64,000 bases of DNA, from the NCBI GenBank assembly GCA_021234155.1, contig JAJEKV010000009.1, positions 11,662,546 to 11,726,545 on the forward strand. The letters run 5' to 3'. This stretch comes from Isoetes taiwanensis. Taxonomy: Eukaryota > Streptophyta > Lycopodiopsida > Isoetales > Isoetaceae. A model generated the notes under the pieces. It saw nothing but the letters and a program-made list of their open reading frames with translations, ran no database searches and was not told where the DNA came from. This document shows positions 23,021-35,989 of this stretch, piece after piece (position 1 is the stretch's first letter; the number at the start of each line of letters is the position of its first letter). Both the position numbers and the translations under genes were made by a program.

Positions 23021-25930
23021 TGCATGAAATTATTTGAAAGATAGAAACTGGTTTCTACATATTCTAAACGAGGTGCACCCTAGACTACCACAATCGTCGA
23101 ATTCGTCGATCCTATGACCCAGATCGTATGTTGGGGTCTGTGAGCACCTCTCATTTCGCTTATAGTCATTTATGATTGGAGGCGCCTACGATTTTGAAAT
23201 ATGAAATACGCTTTCGCCTAAGGTTTTGAGGAAGGAAGGAAGGAAGGTTCTTTTATCGTCCGCAGAGGCCAATCGGCCTATGGGACCCAAATTACATGGG
23301 TGCAGCAAGCCCGTTGCTTCCCGGATTAAAAAATCCCCTTACGAGGGAAAAACCGTCGCAGCAACAAGCCTGCTGGCAGCTGTACAAATATACATATACA
23401 CATGAATTCCCGGCACCTCAGGTAGGCGCGTGGGGATAGAGGTGAGTCCGCAGATCCAAAACCTCCTGGAGGTAGGAGCCAAGGGATCGAACTGACTGCG
23501 TACTGAGTAGCTCGTGCAGTGGCAGACCAGGTCGCACCAAGAGGGCGTAGCGAGCCCGAATCTAACTATAGGCTGGACAGCTCTGGAAGGCATGGCTTTC
23601 ATCCTCAACAATCCCCAGCAGGCAACACTGACAAAGCCTGTCCTGGCGTGGCTCTCCAATCCACCGACCCGTCTCAAGCCGAAGATGGTGGGCCCCTGTT
23701 CGAATGCACGCGATGATCCTGCGCTTCTTCATGGGCAACTGAGAATGCAGGTAGAGCTGTGGGCCTCGAATCAGGGCGGGTTTTATGTGCTGTTTGTAGT
23801 ATGCCATCTTTACCTGTTCGAGAGCATTGTGGTCCCAGAGCTTCCCCAGGAAACAAGAGTCCAAGTACCCCCTCAGCATATCCCGGCCGGCATCTGTGTG
23901 CATCTAGACGCACCTATGTGCCTCTACGTTCCAACGCGCCAGCCACTGGGCTCTCTTGTCCTTCCAACAAGCCGTAAATCGTTGCGGGCTCATCGCCACA
24001 GCGTAAGCCAAGTGCGGGAGCCGAGTGTCGCCCATGCTGGCCATCTTCTGGAAATAAACAATGTGTCTATTGAGGGCCGCATGCTGCAGGGGCATGAATC
24101 CTGTCTCCTGCAACAGGATCTGATTTGGAACTGAGGGCTTGACCCCAAGTGCCCGCATCAAAAATGCCTTCTGGACCTGCTCCAAGTCGTTCCAAGTCGC
24201 CAAAGACACCCCATACCTCGACCCCATATAGAAGAACTGGCTCCACCAGTGCCCGGAACAAATGTGACTGGTGGCCCTAGTCATACAGCTCTGCCCTGTG
24301 ACTATTGTTTTGCATTGCGTACAACGCCTTCCAACCTGGGGTCACCCGAAGGCGAATGGATGCATCCCAATACGTTGAAAACGGAAATTCCACCCCCCAG
24401 GTACTTGTAGCTGGGTGTGACCTCTACCATCTGCCCCTGATAAGTGAGCGCCGGACGTGCTGGATGACGTGAGGAGGATATGAGGATCACCTTAGTCTTG
24501 GCCAGGTTGACACGCATGTCCGTCGCCTGGCAGAATGTGTCCAGGGCATCTAGATGTGCCTGCATGCCCTCTGGTGTATGGGCCAAGAGGTCCACATCAT
24601 CCACATAGATGAGCTGCTGGATGACCTGGTGCAAGAGCTGTATACCGTCCCCCTCCCATTGGTGAGAGAGGACAACCTTGCCTAACTCCAATGCTGCTGG
24701 CAAATGACTGTCCTTCCAGTTGCATGCGGCGGCTGTGCGGCTCGTGACGGTCGGTACTGCTGGTTCGCAGATCCACGGGGAGCCCCGGATGGTGCAATCT
24801 CCCCACAACTTTTCAGTGGTATTGCGTGTGAAAGCTTTGCAAAGTCCACAAAACAAAGAAGACAGTCCTCCCGCCGGTTCTGCTGTCCCGACTGTGGCCC
24901 CGAGTGTGAAGATGTGATCAATGGTCGAATGCCTCGGTCGGAAGCTTTGCACGGGTAAGTGCCTTGATTTCACGCCGCCCGGTGGTTTTTCTTTGTTCGA
25001 GAATGCCCGCCAACGGCTTGGCAAACACCGAATGCGGTAATTGGTCGGACGGTGTGGGTCCCCTCGCCTTGTAGATCGGAACAACCACGCCTGTGGTCCA
25101 TGGCCGGAAAACCCTCTTGCGGTACCGTTGAGCAAAGGCGACAGGGCCGGGCACCATGGGTTGTCTTGCCCACTTGAGCAACTCCGGCTTGCGGCCGTCT
25201 AAGTCTAAGCCTGCCTTCCCATTAGCCGAACCGCAGCCCCTCTTCGACATCTTCTTACGTGATCACCGGGTGATTGGGCCATGTTGCGAGGGGGCACATC
25301 TGTCCGTGTTCAGGGGGATCATAAAGGCATTATTGTCTTTGCTCCCATTGCTCGCCTTGATGTTCCCGTGGTCGTGGCGGCCTTTGAGTACCTAGCTAGA
25401 AAGTTCGGTGTGGGTGTCTAGTAGGCGAACATTTCTCCTTGGTGCCTTGCCGGTACCTTGCCTTTGTTTCCTTGAGGAAGGCACGGTAATGGCTAGTGGC
25501 ACGAGCTTCAGCGTGTCGATCCACGATGAGGGCGGGTGTGCGTTTGCATTCATTACACTTTCGGCATCAAACCATACATTGCAGCGGAAGGTTGCGGCCT
25601 CGATCTGCGGCGTGGGGGAGGTCTCCCAAAGGGCTGTGCCCTATTCCGAGGAGCTCAACCGCTGGTGGGTTTGTCGCTCCGGCGTGTGGGCCCGCAGAAT
25701 CGGGGAGGCCTTCACGAGCATGTCACCGTAACCCTCCGCCCGCTCATAATCCAAGCGCAACCAGAAGTGGGCGGCAAGGTGCTGTCGAGGACGCGAGCTG
25801 GTGGCCGGCCAGCCTCACATAGAGTGGGAGGTGATCTAAGTCGGCCTCCTCGTCCCGACTGTCCGTGCCCACGTGCAAATGGCTGACAAGGTGTACATCC
25901 TGTGCAGCCACTATGACATAATCCACGACA
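23021..25930 (-). mobile_element. Second LINE, minus strand, different clade, degraded
   Basis: Reading on the minus strand: an endonuclease C-terminal part with DHLPLYVRL (about 25840); RT start with GLDLDGRKPELLKWA (about 25190) and GVVVPIYKARGP (about 25080); FRPRHSTIDHIF (about 24930); GVRQGCPLSPMG (about 24660, in another frame); YVDDVDLLAH (about 24590); NLAKTKVI (about 24500); SYKYLGG (about 24400); and a C-terminal segment RLETGRWIGEPRQDRLCQCC (about 23640) with EDESH and a Cys/His finger. Frameshifts break it into at least five pieces. The region is more GC-rich than its neighbours. A GGAAGGAAGGAAGG microsatellite lies near 23230. The C-terminal module resembles that of the plus-strand fragment at 29670-30248. 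Confidence 0.8.
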
Positions 25931-28900
25931 CTAGTTCCGCCGCCGTGATTGTCCTGTCTGCAAGTGTACCCGTGGGAAGAGGGCCATTGTGGTAGGCCAT
26001 TGCATATGAGCAGGTCAAAGGAATATCGAACCTCTATACAGCTTTGCCTAAGATTTTAGAATATGAAATACGGGGGCTCGAACCTCTACCAAATTAACTC
26101 AATGTCCTAATAAGATTATTTTAACCAATATACCCAGTAAGCTAATGTTTTTTTTTTTTTTTTTATAACAACCCATTTAATTGTTTTAGAGATATATGGT
26201 CTATGATTTCAAGAATTGTTATTTTTTACATCCATATCAAATCCCCCTGGAACCCCCTGTTATTTTGCTACATATTAGTGGTTGGTGGCATGGTTATCAA
26301 TAGTGGTTACGAATGCTATAGTGGTTTGTTAAGACTAATGTGGTTTATGAGTTAGTTTTATGCATATCATAGTGGTTCGTTAAAATTAGCAATAACCTAT
26401 TAAAACAATCTTGAATTTTGACATGGTTTTGAGGGCTACTTTATTATGCCCAACAATTATCAATGATTCTTCAATTTGGAGATCAAACATAAAATAGATT
26501 TGCACATTTCATGCTGAGGGCCAGGTCTAACCTACGAAATTATGGTGCCTTTTCACTTAAGTTTTAGGCGCAGATTCTACTATGCCATCAGTTGTTGTGA
26601 GAACAAATCCAAGAGCCATATTTAAGCTATGAACGCCGATGTTAAATGTGACAACCCAACTATTTTGTTACAAGAAGGTTTTACACGATTCCATTTGTTT
26701 CCTAAATGGCAAGCTTCCACACATGTTAGCACCCTTGCGTTGGGTTTAAAGCACGTGTCCAAATCTCTGACAAGGATAGTCATATCTCTTCTTCTTTTAA
26801 TTTTTTTGCTATGCGACTCCATGGAATCGCAAAATTTTGCTCATATTCCTTATTCTTTTAAATTTTGTTATGCCACTATTTCTGCACAATGGGAAGTTCA
26901 TGTCAAGCAAGCTAAATGCGTTGCATAGGTGACTCTTGCCCATAGGGTAATTTTGTATGGGGTAGACACGCATTTACCAGTGCTCAATTAAATTAGTTTT
27001 TTCCAATATTTAAAATATTATATGAGCGGGAAATAGGGTGCAGGGGAGGTTATACACATGGGATAAACCCTAAATAGAGCGAACCTCCTTAGTTCTTTAC
27101 GCCGCCCAAGGCCGGCAATGCTTTCCTAAAATATCCGTATCTATCATAATCCATCTATTCTAGATGCAGTATTCAGAAAGATTAGAGTTGAAGAAGCTTA
27201 TTAATCTTGAAATGTGGGTTTTCTCATATTTTTCGGTTTTGAAGAGTGGATGGGTGTTCTTTTTACGGAGATGCAGTGATGCTTGGCGGTGGAGAAACAG
27301 TCTTCAGTATTCTTCCCCATCGATCTGCTTTTGCTATGTTCACCATAGCTAAACGGCATTCGGATCTTACAGCTTTGAAGATTGAACATACATTTTTGCC
27401 ATCGAAGTTTATATTAAGAAGCTTCATCTTTTTGGCTATGTTATATTTCTTAACTCTCTTTTCTTCTGCGTGCAGAACGGTATGTCCCTCGAATCTTGCG
27501 AGATTGCAGGACGTTTTTAGTTGGTTATAAGGAGCATGAAAGCTAGGTAATTGTATAATGAAGGTTTAGATTAAGGTATTGCTTATGCGAGTCCATCTAG
27601 CCTCCTGACAATTATGATTTGCTTATGCAGGTGATGTGTATGTAATCTCTTCTATTCTTCTTCTTTTGTTCTTTAATTTCTCAATGCATGCATCTTCAGT
27701 CTGATGCATGTATTTGCATGCATTTTGCTTTCTGCTGTATTGTCGAGTATATAAAGTAATGGGTTGATGGAAGGAACAACACTCTTCTAGCGTGAAGTTA
27801 ATTCGAAGAAAAAGAAGATTCTTGCTGCATACTGATGTGCAAGTGTAGAGGTAAAACAAAACTAGTTACTTCTATTTTCATTAAGAAAGAAGCGCACAGA
27901 ATTAACAGTTGCATTTTGAAATAAATAATTGGTCTTTCTCTGAATTTTCTCTGTGCACAGCATATTTGGGCAGAAGCCAAGCTTATTGTTTTGTTGGTTG
28001 ATGTCTCTGCCATTTCCAATGCCTAAAGTTATGGATTTAAATTAAAATTTAAACCAAAGCCAGCAGTAATCATTTCCTTTGCAATTGTACTCGTCCCATG
28101 ATTTATATTTGAGTAATATTTGTGCAGTTCATGTTTTAATAAGGGTGTTGCTGCTTTTGTATGGGTGCACTGGATTTGCATTATCAGCATGTATGTGGGC
28201 TAGCTTAACTTTGGCAATTAGGTTTTTATGTAAGCATGCTACGCTTTTATTTTTCTATATTATGGAGCTTTTCTTCTCCCTTTGTAGTTGACCATAGGGG
28301 TTTATGTTCATATTGTGTAGATTGCTGTTCTTCTTAATAGAACTGTGTTTGCCTAATAATTTCAAAAAAAAGGCCAGTTATGTTTTCATATCTAATTGAT
28401 AGCTTGGCAATCAAAGAGTCTAGAGTTCTCATACTGGATGGGCTAACTGGGAATATCAAGGTTCAAATCCTTGAGCACTCTATATATGCACTTGTATATA
28501 TTCATATAGTTTATTAGATATCAGTCGTCTTTACAAACTGCATGTTTTCCACTCTCTAAGATTATGGTACGTTTTCTATATAAATCAGAACCCGTTTTGG
28601 CTCTAAAATATCAATGGTTCTTTCATTGAACAATTTTTAATTTCTTGAAAAATCCAATACCAATCATTTAATAGAAAATGTTAAAAGTCAGATAGAGAAA
28701 CTTATCGCAGTTACGGTCTTCAAAAACACAATAATTTCTAGTTGAGTATGCCTTAATTACATTTACTAAGCTAATACCAATTGCATTGTTGAAACACCAT
28801 TGATTTGTTCTAATATGTCAAATATGTTAAAGATGCAAGCATTTACTATTTTGATGGAAAAACCATTAGCAGTGAAATTATGTTTTCCGATAAAACAATG

Positions 28901-29230
28901 ACATTTTATTGTATGAAAAAAACATTAGTTCGTATAAAAAGATGCAAACAACTTCATTAGGCAACCATTTGAAGTTTGAGACAGAAGTCATCGTTAGTTT
29001 ATTGTCCACATTATTAATTGAGTTACAATCCTAACAAAGCACTATTAAAACCATAGTGTTAAACTAAGTAACATTATGATTATAAAATACCATATTCGTA
29101 AACTATGATAAAAAAACTGAACAATAAATCAAAAGTAAGAACCACACTATATAGCCATTCCTAGTTAATCAACATATTAACCCACAAAATAATATTGCTT
29201 TATTATAGTGGTTTACTGTAAAAATTGATA
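25931..29230. other. AT-rich intergenic DNA, no supported gene
   Basis: Contains a T-run (about 26148-26164), a telo-box-like AAACCCTAA at about 27064, short frames without family resemblance (27164-27530), and a tRNA-like piece near 28420-28490 listed separately. I see no gene that can be supported. Confidence 0.4.
28415..28490 (+). repeat. tRNA-like sequence, possible SINE relic
   Basis: CAAGGTTCAAATCCTTG forms a T-arm-like 5-bp stem around a B-box-like loop. The flanks GAGT and ACTC could pair as part of an acceptor stem. The D-arm and anticodon parts do not fold convincingly, so it is not a working tRNA gene. A tRNA-derived SINE head is the best guess. Confidence 0.3.
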
Positions 29231-29237
29231 TAAAAAA

Positions 29238-29474
29238 CTAATGATAGTTATCTTTGACTTGATCTGTTGTGCGCATAAATGTTAACCAAACCCCATTCTT
29301 GACCTTGATCCTTCCACTTGACAATATTCCATCGGCCAAAGGCATCTGTCTTTGTGAAAGTGACATTGATGGATGACTTCCATGATGCAAGCACATCGGC
29401 CTTAGAGGAGCCAGCAGCAGAGACGAGGACATTATATTGAGAACCAAACAAGCGAACCAACTTTTGTATATCAC
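29238..29474 (-). pseudogene. LINE endonuclease N-terminal fragment
   Basis: The minus-strand frame contains FGRWNIVKWKDQGQEWGLVN and IYAHN, resembling the strand preceding the NxYAPN motif of LINE endonucleases. No start and no downstream RT in this orientation, so it is an isolated remnant. Confidence 0.5.
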
Positions 29475-29639
29475 CTCTGAGATTGGAGATAGAAGTTAAA
29501 GCCCGAACTCCCTATCCTACGATGTTAACCGTATGGTCTCATCCTTAGGTGCATTGTGTATCTTAAGAAGGTATTGCTCATGAATGACTCTAGAATTACA
29601 TGTAAGGCATTGCTCGCTAGTAAGAATATAGAATAGAAT

Positions 29640-30248
29640 AGAATAGTAAGAAGAAAAGGTTGTTCCAGGATGTCAAGAAATGGCTTAGTGAGTGGGATAT
29701 ACAATGGGATTGAGGTGATATCAATAGATTCTGATTTAAGACAATGGATGTCCAAGAAGGTACATATGAAGATGCGATTGCAGACCAAGACCAACATGAT
29801 ATTGTATAGGCAGAATATTAACCCCACCTTGGAAATGGCAGGTCACCTAAAGGACAATATTTCTATCCAGACAAGACAAGCTATATGCAGGATTCAGCTT
29901 AGCTCCCATCATCTAGGGATGGAAGTGGGTAGATGGGGGCATATTATTCCTAGAGATCAAAGATATTGTAAAATATGTGGCAAAGATAAAGTAGAGGATG
30001 AGGACCATGCATTGCTTCCATGCGTGGCATATAGTATGATACGGGCTAAGTATAGAATACACCATGGAGATTTGCCAACCTTCTTCACCTTAAATGGGGA
30101 GATATTAGGGAAGCATTTGATTGAGCTTCTAGAGTATAGAGAAAGCGATATGTATAATCATAATGTTGGTGATAATGATAGTTTGGGTGAGAATGATGAG
30201 CTAGATGAGGATATGGAAACTCATCTATTATTTTATGATGATATTTAA
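29640..30248 (+). pseudogene. LINE ORF2 C-terminal fragment
   Basis: The 192-residue plus-strand frame carries RQAICRIQLSSHHLGMEVGR, then CKICGKDKVEDEDHALLPC, the Cys/His module that follows the RT in some LINEs. The same layout appears in the minus-strand element at about 23.6 kb. No RT lies upstream, so it is a fragment. Confidence 0.6.
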
Positions 30249-30599
30249 AATTGTCATCTAATAAGCCTCTGAGGCCTCCTATAATAGACATAATACACAC
30301 TCCCTCCCTCAACTCTAACATCTGAAAAACCTGGACGCTAGGGTTGCTGCGGCGAGATTTCAACAAGTCATAACTGTCACATACAGTGTCAGATTGTCAT
30401 GTCTTTGGGCTCTTTGAAAAGCTGGTTCTGAGACCTTTCAAGATATATTGTATTACCAGGTTTGGATTTGTTTACATATCTGAAATTGCCATTTTTCTGT
30501 CGGGTCACTTTTTGTTGATTAATATATATGGTCAAGAAGAAAGCTCAATAAACAGGTTTTGTTGATAAATTTGATAGCTCTATGAAAAATCGCTAGCCC

Positions 30600-32135
30600 T
30601 TTCTATGCAATATATGATGGAAGCTACGAAGGCCATTTTGATGGCAGTAATGCAGGAATCTCTAAAAGAAGCTATGAACTCATTAATGAAGGATTTTAAA
30701 AAGGTTTATATGGAGCAGATGCAATCAGAGATGGAGAAATTTTGAGTGAGCATCAAATCAGAGCTTGAACAATTTAAGGAGAGCATGTGATATGAAGTCC
30801 ATGAGATGATGCAAGAAGATGGAGATGTAGAAGATGAAGATAACACAGGATATTCTGACAATAGCGGCATTATCCAGGTACAATAGTAGCTCAATTCTTT
30901 TATTAAAGATCAACAGGATAGGAACAAAACATTAGATTCATTTATGGAAGAGCAAGAGAGGCAGAAAAGGGCTATGAATATTTGCATGGTTGGTCTATCA
31001 GAAGATACAAAGGAGAACACAAATGAGAAGGTAGGCTTGTTTATCAAATCCAAGTTAGATTTTGATGGTGACATAGTTGAGGCATTTTGGGTAAGCAAAT
31101 CCTTTGGTAACATGAGGCATATTATTGTGAAATTTGCAAGCAAGGACAATAAGATGGGTGTCTTGAGCAAGTGGGCATTGTTGAGGAGAGAGAAGGTATG
31201 GATTAATCATGATCTGACAGAGGAACAATATATTGAGTACAAACAGGAACTTCAGAAATTGAAAGATGCAAGGAAGAATGGTCATAAGGCATTTGGAGGG
31301 ACATGTTATTGTGGAAGAAAGGAAAGTGGAAAATGCAGCTGCATAAGAAACAATGCCCACCATATTTGCTTGTTGGAATATCAATACACTAAAGCAAGTA
31401 AAGTTGACACTATGGGGGATATCTTAAGTAATGTAGATGTAAAAGGTTTTTCTAGCATTATGGGATTTAAAATGGTGCATTCAGGAATAAAAAGGAATGG
31501 AGGCTTAAAGGTTTTGCTGGCATTGCTTGTTATGTTAGACATGAATTTACACATTTAGTGACAATTTTGGATAAAATGGTATCAGTTCAGTATATTTGGT
31601 TTGAAATACCTGGACAATCTAGAAAACTTTATATTGTTGGTTGCTATTTTCCACTAAGAGAATCTCGCGTTTACGGTTCTAATAATTTAGACAGGGATGA
31701 TCCCTTTTCTCATTTAGAACAAGATATTCTAGCATTCAGTTCCACAGGTGATGTGCTTTTGTCTAGGTGATTTTAATGGATGCACAATACAAAAAGAAGC
31801 AGCTATAGTTAGTCTAGATGAAAATTTAGAATGGATGGAGATGTTTGATGAAGATGAGCTCTCAATTTTTGGATGGTTATAAACACTTTGATGATAGGAT
31901 TAAATGGGCTAATCCATAAGGACACCATATTTTGGAATTATGTAGTGGTTTTGATATGATTATATGTAATGGCATAGCAAAATTTTCCAGTTCTGGAAAA
32001 TGTACTTGCAGGAATGCAAAGTGCAATGGACTATATTTTAGCCAAGCCAGCATTTATTAATCAGATGGTCAATCTTTCTATTGGCAGTGAAAGGATTGAG
32101 TCAGATCATGTGCCAATTTTTGTTGCTATGTGACA
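30600..32135 (+). mobile_element. LINE 5' part: L1-type ORF1 and endonuclease start, degraded
   Basis: A coiled-coil-like region (30610-30900, with two or more stops) leads into an RRM-like ORF1 domain: RAMNICMVGLSEDTKENTNE, then KWALLRREKVWINHDLTEEQ (about 30970-31230). This order resembles L1 ORF1 proteins, which bind RNA. A Cys-rich CYCGRKESGKCSC follows. Downstream (31500-31960) is an endonuclease-like segment with VGCYFPLRES and a broken GDFN motif (FSSTGDVLL then DFNGC in another frame). The RT part is missing: at 32136 the sequence changes to the dispersed repeat. Confidence 0.65.
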
Positions 32136-32149
32136 ATTAATTTATTATA

Positions 32150-32550
32150 GTACAATGGATCCACTATGCTTTCCAAACTTAACTTCCAATCAACATGTAA
32201 AGTATTTTTTGCCATCTTTGTATATTGGGAATTTGAAGATGGAGTCCAATGAAGTTAATCTGCTTACATGTATATCATCTAGCACTTGCTTCAAGAGCTG
32301 CTAATTTGCTTACACGTGTATTGCCAAACTTCATTAGCTTCTTTATCACATGAACAACTTTAGACATATTTCTATCTTCTTTTTGGCATGCTTTTATTGG
32401 ATATGACTCCTTTTATAATCTATGGATTTGCAAATGAAGAAAAAGAGAGAAGATGTTTTCAATGCTGAAGTCAATTGAGTGTTACAAAATACATAAATAA
32501 TCACTTCTAGTTCGTATTTTGAAAGGACAATGACAATATACTTATATTCC
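32150..32550. repeat. Dispersed repeat, copy 2
   Basis: Second copy of the repeat at 9381-9800. It directly follows the truncated LINE, so it either inserted there or was joined by deletion. Confidence 0.7.
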
Positions 32551-33800
32551 TTACTATTTCCCAAAGTAGGAATTGGAGTTTTGGTATAGATCTCTTTTAA
32601 GAGGTGGTGGTATCAAAATAAGATGAGATAAAAGATAGGGAGTGGATCTCTTTCTAACAAACATGTCCTTGGAATACACACAAATAATAAAAATTTTGTG
32701 TGGCTCTAAATAGAACACATAAGTCTGTAACAAATTGGCATCAATGGAAAAAGCACGTGCCAAAGTCTAATTTTAGTCAAACAGAATCATTTCTGACAAA
32801 GTGTGGTGAACCTCATATTTGTATATTTGTACATACTAGTATAGGTTCCATGTTTATAGGGATAATTGATAGACCATCTTATGTATACTTATAATTCAGA
32901 TTGCATGCCATGCTTGGATGTTAGATATTAAGATAAAATTATTGGGACAAATCAATTTTGAAGAAAATAAGAGTAGACATCTTCAATGTTGACATCAATT
33001 GAGTGTGATAAAATACATAACTAATCACTTTCGGTCCGTAATTTGCAAGGACAATGACATCACCCATATACTTCCCATTATTTTCCAAACTAGGAGCTGG
33101 AGTTTTGGTAAAGATCCCTTCTAAGAGGTGACGATGTCAAAACAAGATGAGAGAAATGATAGGGAGTGGATCTTTGTAACAAACATGTCCTTGGAATACA
33201 CCCCAAATAGTAAAAATTTCATGTGGCTCTAAAAAGAACACATAAGTTTGTAACAGATTGGTATAAATGAAGCACGTCTAATGTCTATCCTTAATCAAAT
33301 AGAATCATTTCTGACAAAGTGTAATGTACCTCACTTTTGTAAGTTTGTATATATTAATGTAGGTTCGGTGCTTATAGGGACAATTGATAGACCATCTTAT
33401 GTTATACTTACAATTCAGATTGCATGCCATGCTTGAATGTTAGATTCTAATGGAATTCATATGATAATTGGAGCAAATTAATTGTATCAGCCCCTTATAG
33501 CATCCCATATTTCAATATAGTACTAGAGTACAGATCGTGAATGCTTGCATGGCTTGAGTACTATATATTAGATAATTAACTCCACAAATTTAATTATTTG
33601 TACGACAATCGTGACAGACTTGTATTTTATATTCTTTCCTGAGTTTTGACATCTAACAAAGATGTACCTCTTCTAAACAGGTAGTGATATCAAAATAAGA
33701 TGAGGGAAATGATAGGGAGTTTGTAACAAACAGAATTCAACTGGCTCTAAATACAACACGTAAGTTCTATAGCAGCTTGGTAGAAATGGAAAAAGCAAGT
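32430..33800. repeat. Diverged tandem repeat, ~530-bp period, about 2.5 copies
   Basis: Units start near 32430 and 32960, with a partial third near 33660. Shared blocks include GATAGGGAGTGGATCT, ACAAACATGTCCTTGGAATA and AGACCATCTTATGT. The start of the unit overlaps the dispersed repeat. No coding capacity. Confidence 0.65.
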
Positions 33801-34600
33801 GAAAAGTATATATTAGGTGTGGAACATTATCATATATTTGAAGGATATATCTCACATCTTGTATTTGAGACGTGGTTTTACGAGAGCAATTGATAAATTT
33901 TGTTATGATTATGGTTTAGATTGTTCTATATCTTAGTTGAATCCATATGAGAATTGGGATAAAATAATTTTACCAACTCCTTGTTATACATTAAGGTAGC
34001 TTTCCAAACCAAAGGACCACTTTGTCTGTCTTGGAATCCTCTTTAGATTGTCCTTCTAATCATCGTACAATCATGTTCAGCCTCTTGCATTATTGGAATG
34101 TTGAAGTATTTGTAAAATGCAAGAGTGTTGAAAGCCCATCAATAGGCCGATTAATTCAGTTGCACCAAACTCTTGGATCTTGGAATGTAAACATGGAAAT
34201 GTACAATTTTTGGATCTCTTCACATCCAAAGATTTATTTTTTTACTTGAAATGATCATGGAATGCACAAGTAACAGATTGTTGCCAGATTTCTATTTCAT
34301 AATCTTATTTGATTTGAAAACAAATACTACGAAGTCCAAGATATGAAGCCACAAAATAAACCAGTTCTCAAGCTCCTATAATCTCCTTCTCAATTGACTT
34401 CTGCAAGCCTATGTCTTTTCCAAAAATATTCTTTATACAAGAACTCAAATTGGCTTCTCTTCAATTAGTCTGCAATCACATGTGCTTTAAAGCTTCAAAA
34501 TGAAATATCTCCCTTTCCCATATAAATTCACCCATGCATGCTCGATAATATTTTAATCTAAGCCATAAACACATATACTCACACAGTAATCTCACTCGTA
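33801..34600. other. Non-coding DNA, nothing recognised
   Basis: AT-rich, only short frames without resemblance to known families. Confidence 0.45.
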
Positions 34601-34616
34601 ATCTCTTTAAAACTAT

Positions 34617-35776
34617 TTGAAGCTTATTAAAACTGTTTGCATCCCCTTTTCTCACGGGGGTGTTGCGGGCTTGGGATCATGTGCGTGTGCTCTTCCAGCT
34701 AGATTATGCCTCAGTTTATCATCACTCTTCTCCTTTCTTGTGGGTTCCTCTACCCCCTGCGCACTTGCCCTTAGGCGCCACGTGCGTGCATGCTTTCGGG
34801 ACTTGAGGCCGTTGGAGGCGAATTCTTTGTGCTCACCTTGGAGGATTGGTATTGGGGTGGTCAGCTAGCTTCTTGAAAGTTCTTTCGAGCTCGCTTTCGC
34901 CTGAGGGGCAGTGACCGGGCTATCTGGGAGCAAGTGGCGGGGAGTATTCCGCTACACATACCTATAGTCCCTCAGGATGATGTAGTGATGCAGGTTTGGA
35001 AGGTTCATCCGGATGTTGTGTCTTCTTGTTTTGTGCGGTCTTGTTCTTTGGGTCTTTGGCTATTCATGACACCTGCCCCCTTCAGGCAAGTGGTCTCTGC
35101 GGCTTCTAGGTTCTCGATGGCTTCGGTTTGGGCGTGGACATGGAGCTCACTTCCCCAAGAAGGTTAGGGTGCTTTTGTGGCGGTGGTGCACCAGCGTATC
35201 GGGATGAATGCCCTTGTGAGTCGGTATAGGTCGGTGTGAGCTCTCTGCGCCCTTGTTGTGGCCTTCATCATTGAGGCGTGGAGCATTATGCGGTTTTATG
35301 CCCTCACTTGCGGGCTGCTTTTTGGGATTGGGTTAGGGCTCGTTTCGGATGAGATTGACTAGCCCGCCGATTCTTCATGTGTATCTGGTGCTTGGCGCTC
35401 TTGCGGCGACAAGCCTTGCATCGTCGCGTGGCTTGGTTGGTGTGGCTGATTTGGAGGCGGCGGTTGTGGATCTTCGGGGATTCGACTGCGGCCTCCACGA
35501 TTCCTCGACTCAGGTACAAGCTATTTCAAAGCTTTCTGGTATTCCCGGGATTAGTAGAGCGGAAGTTTGCCATTTGGCGGGACTTCTTGGGTGTTGTAGA
35601 TGGTGATGGTCGGTTTGTACAGCAGTAGAGTTGCAGCTTTTCTGTGAGTTTGTTGTGGAGTGTCGAGGTATCGCTGTCTCTTTGGGGCAGTTCTCCTTCC
35701 TCCTCACTTGCTTTGTAACATTACTATTCTTTTAATATATTGATGACACAGTTCTTCAAAAAAAAAAAAAAAAACT
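34617..35776 (+). mobile_element. LINE 3' portion with poly-A tail
   Basis: GC-rich segment ending in an A-tract (about 35758-35776) after an AT-rich 3' end. One frame reads FPKKVRVLLWRWC (about 35148), matching the start of the zinc-finger RVT domain at the C-terminus of plant LINE ORF2. Stops and frameshifts are frequent. The RT core is not recognisable, so this is a 5'-truncated dead copy. Confidence 0.5.
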
Positions 35777-35989
35777 GTTTGGATTATTTGAAATTTTCTT
35801 ATTTGCATCTTATGCACAATGCATCAATTCAGAGCAAGTACATTGAAGCAAGTTGAAGGTGTTTCATTGCAATAGATAAAAAATGATTGATTTTTGTATG
35901 AAACAAAAATTGTATAACTAGTTTTCTAAAACTACTTTTTGGTAGCAGAGGACTTTTGGATGTTGTAGGAGATGAAAAAGGATTTTGAC

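Noticed and set aside
25156-25886. Plus-strand frames in the GC-rich part of the second LINE
   Set aside because: Composition artefacts opposite the LINE endonuclease/RT region. No family resemblance.
26020-26110. tRNA gene on the minus strand (GGTTCGAGCCC)
   Set aside because: Only the B-box-like string is present. D-arm and acceptor do not pair, so at most a SINE relic.
27164-28291. Small genes at 27.2-28.3 kb
   Set aside because: Frames are short, rich in aromatic and aliphatic residues from AT-rich DNA, and show no domain or splice support.
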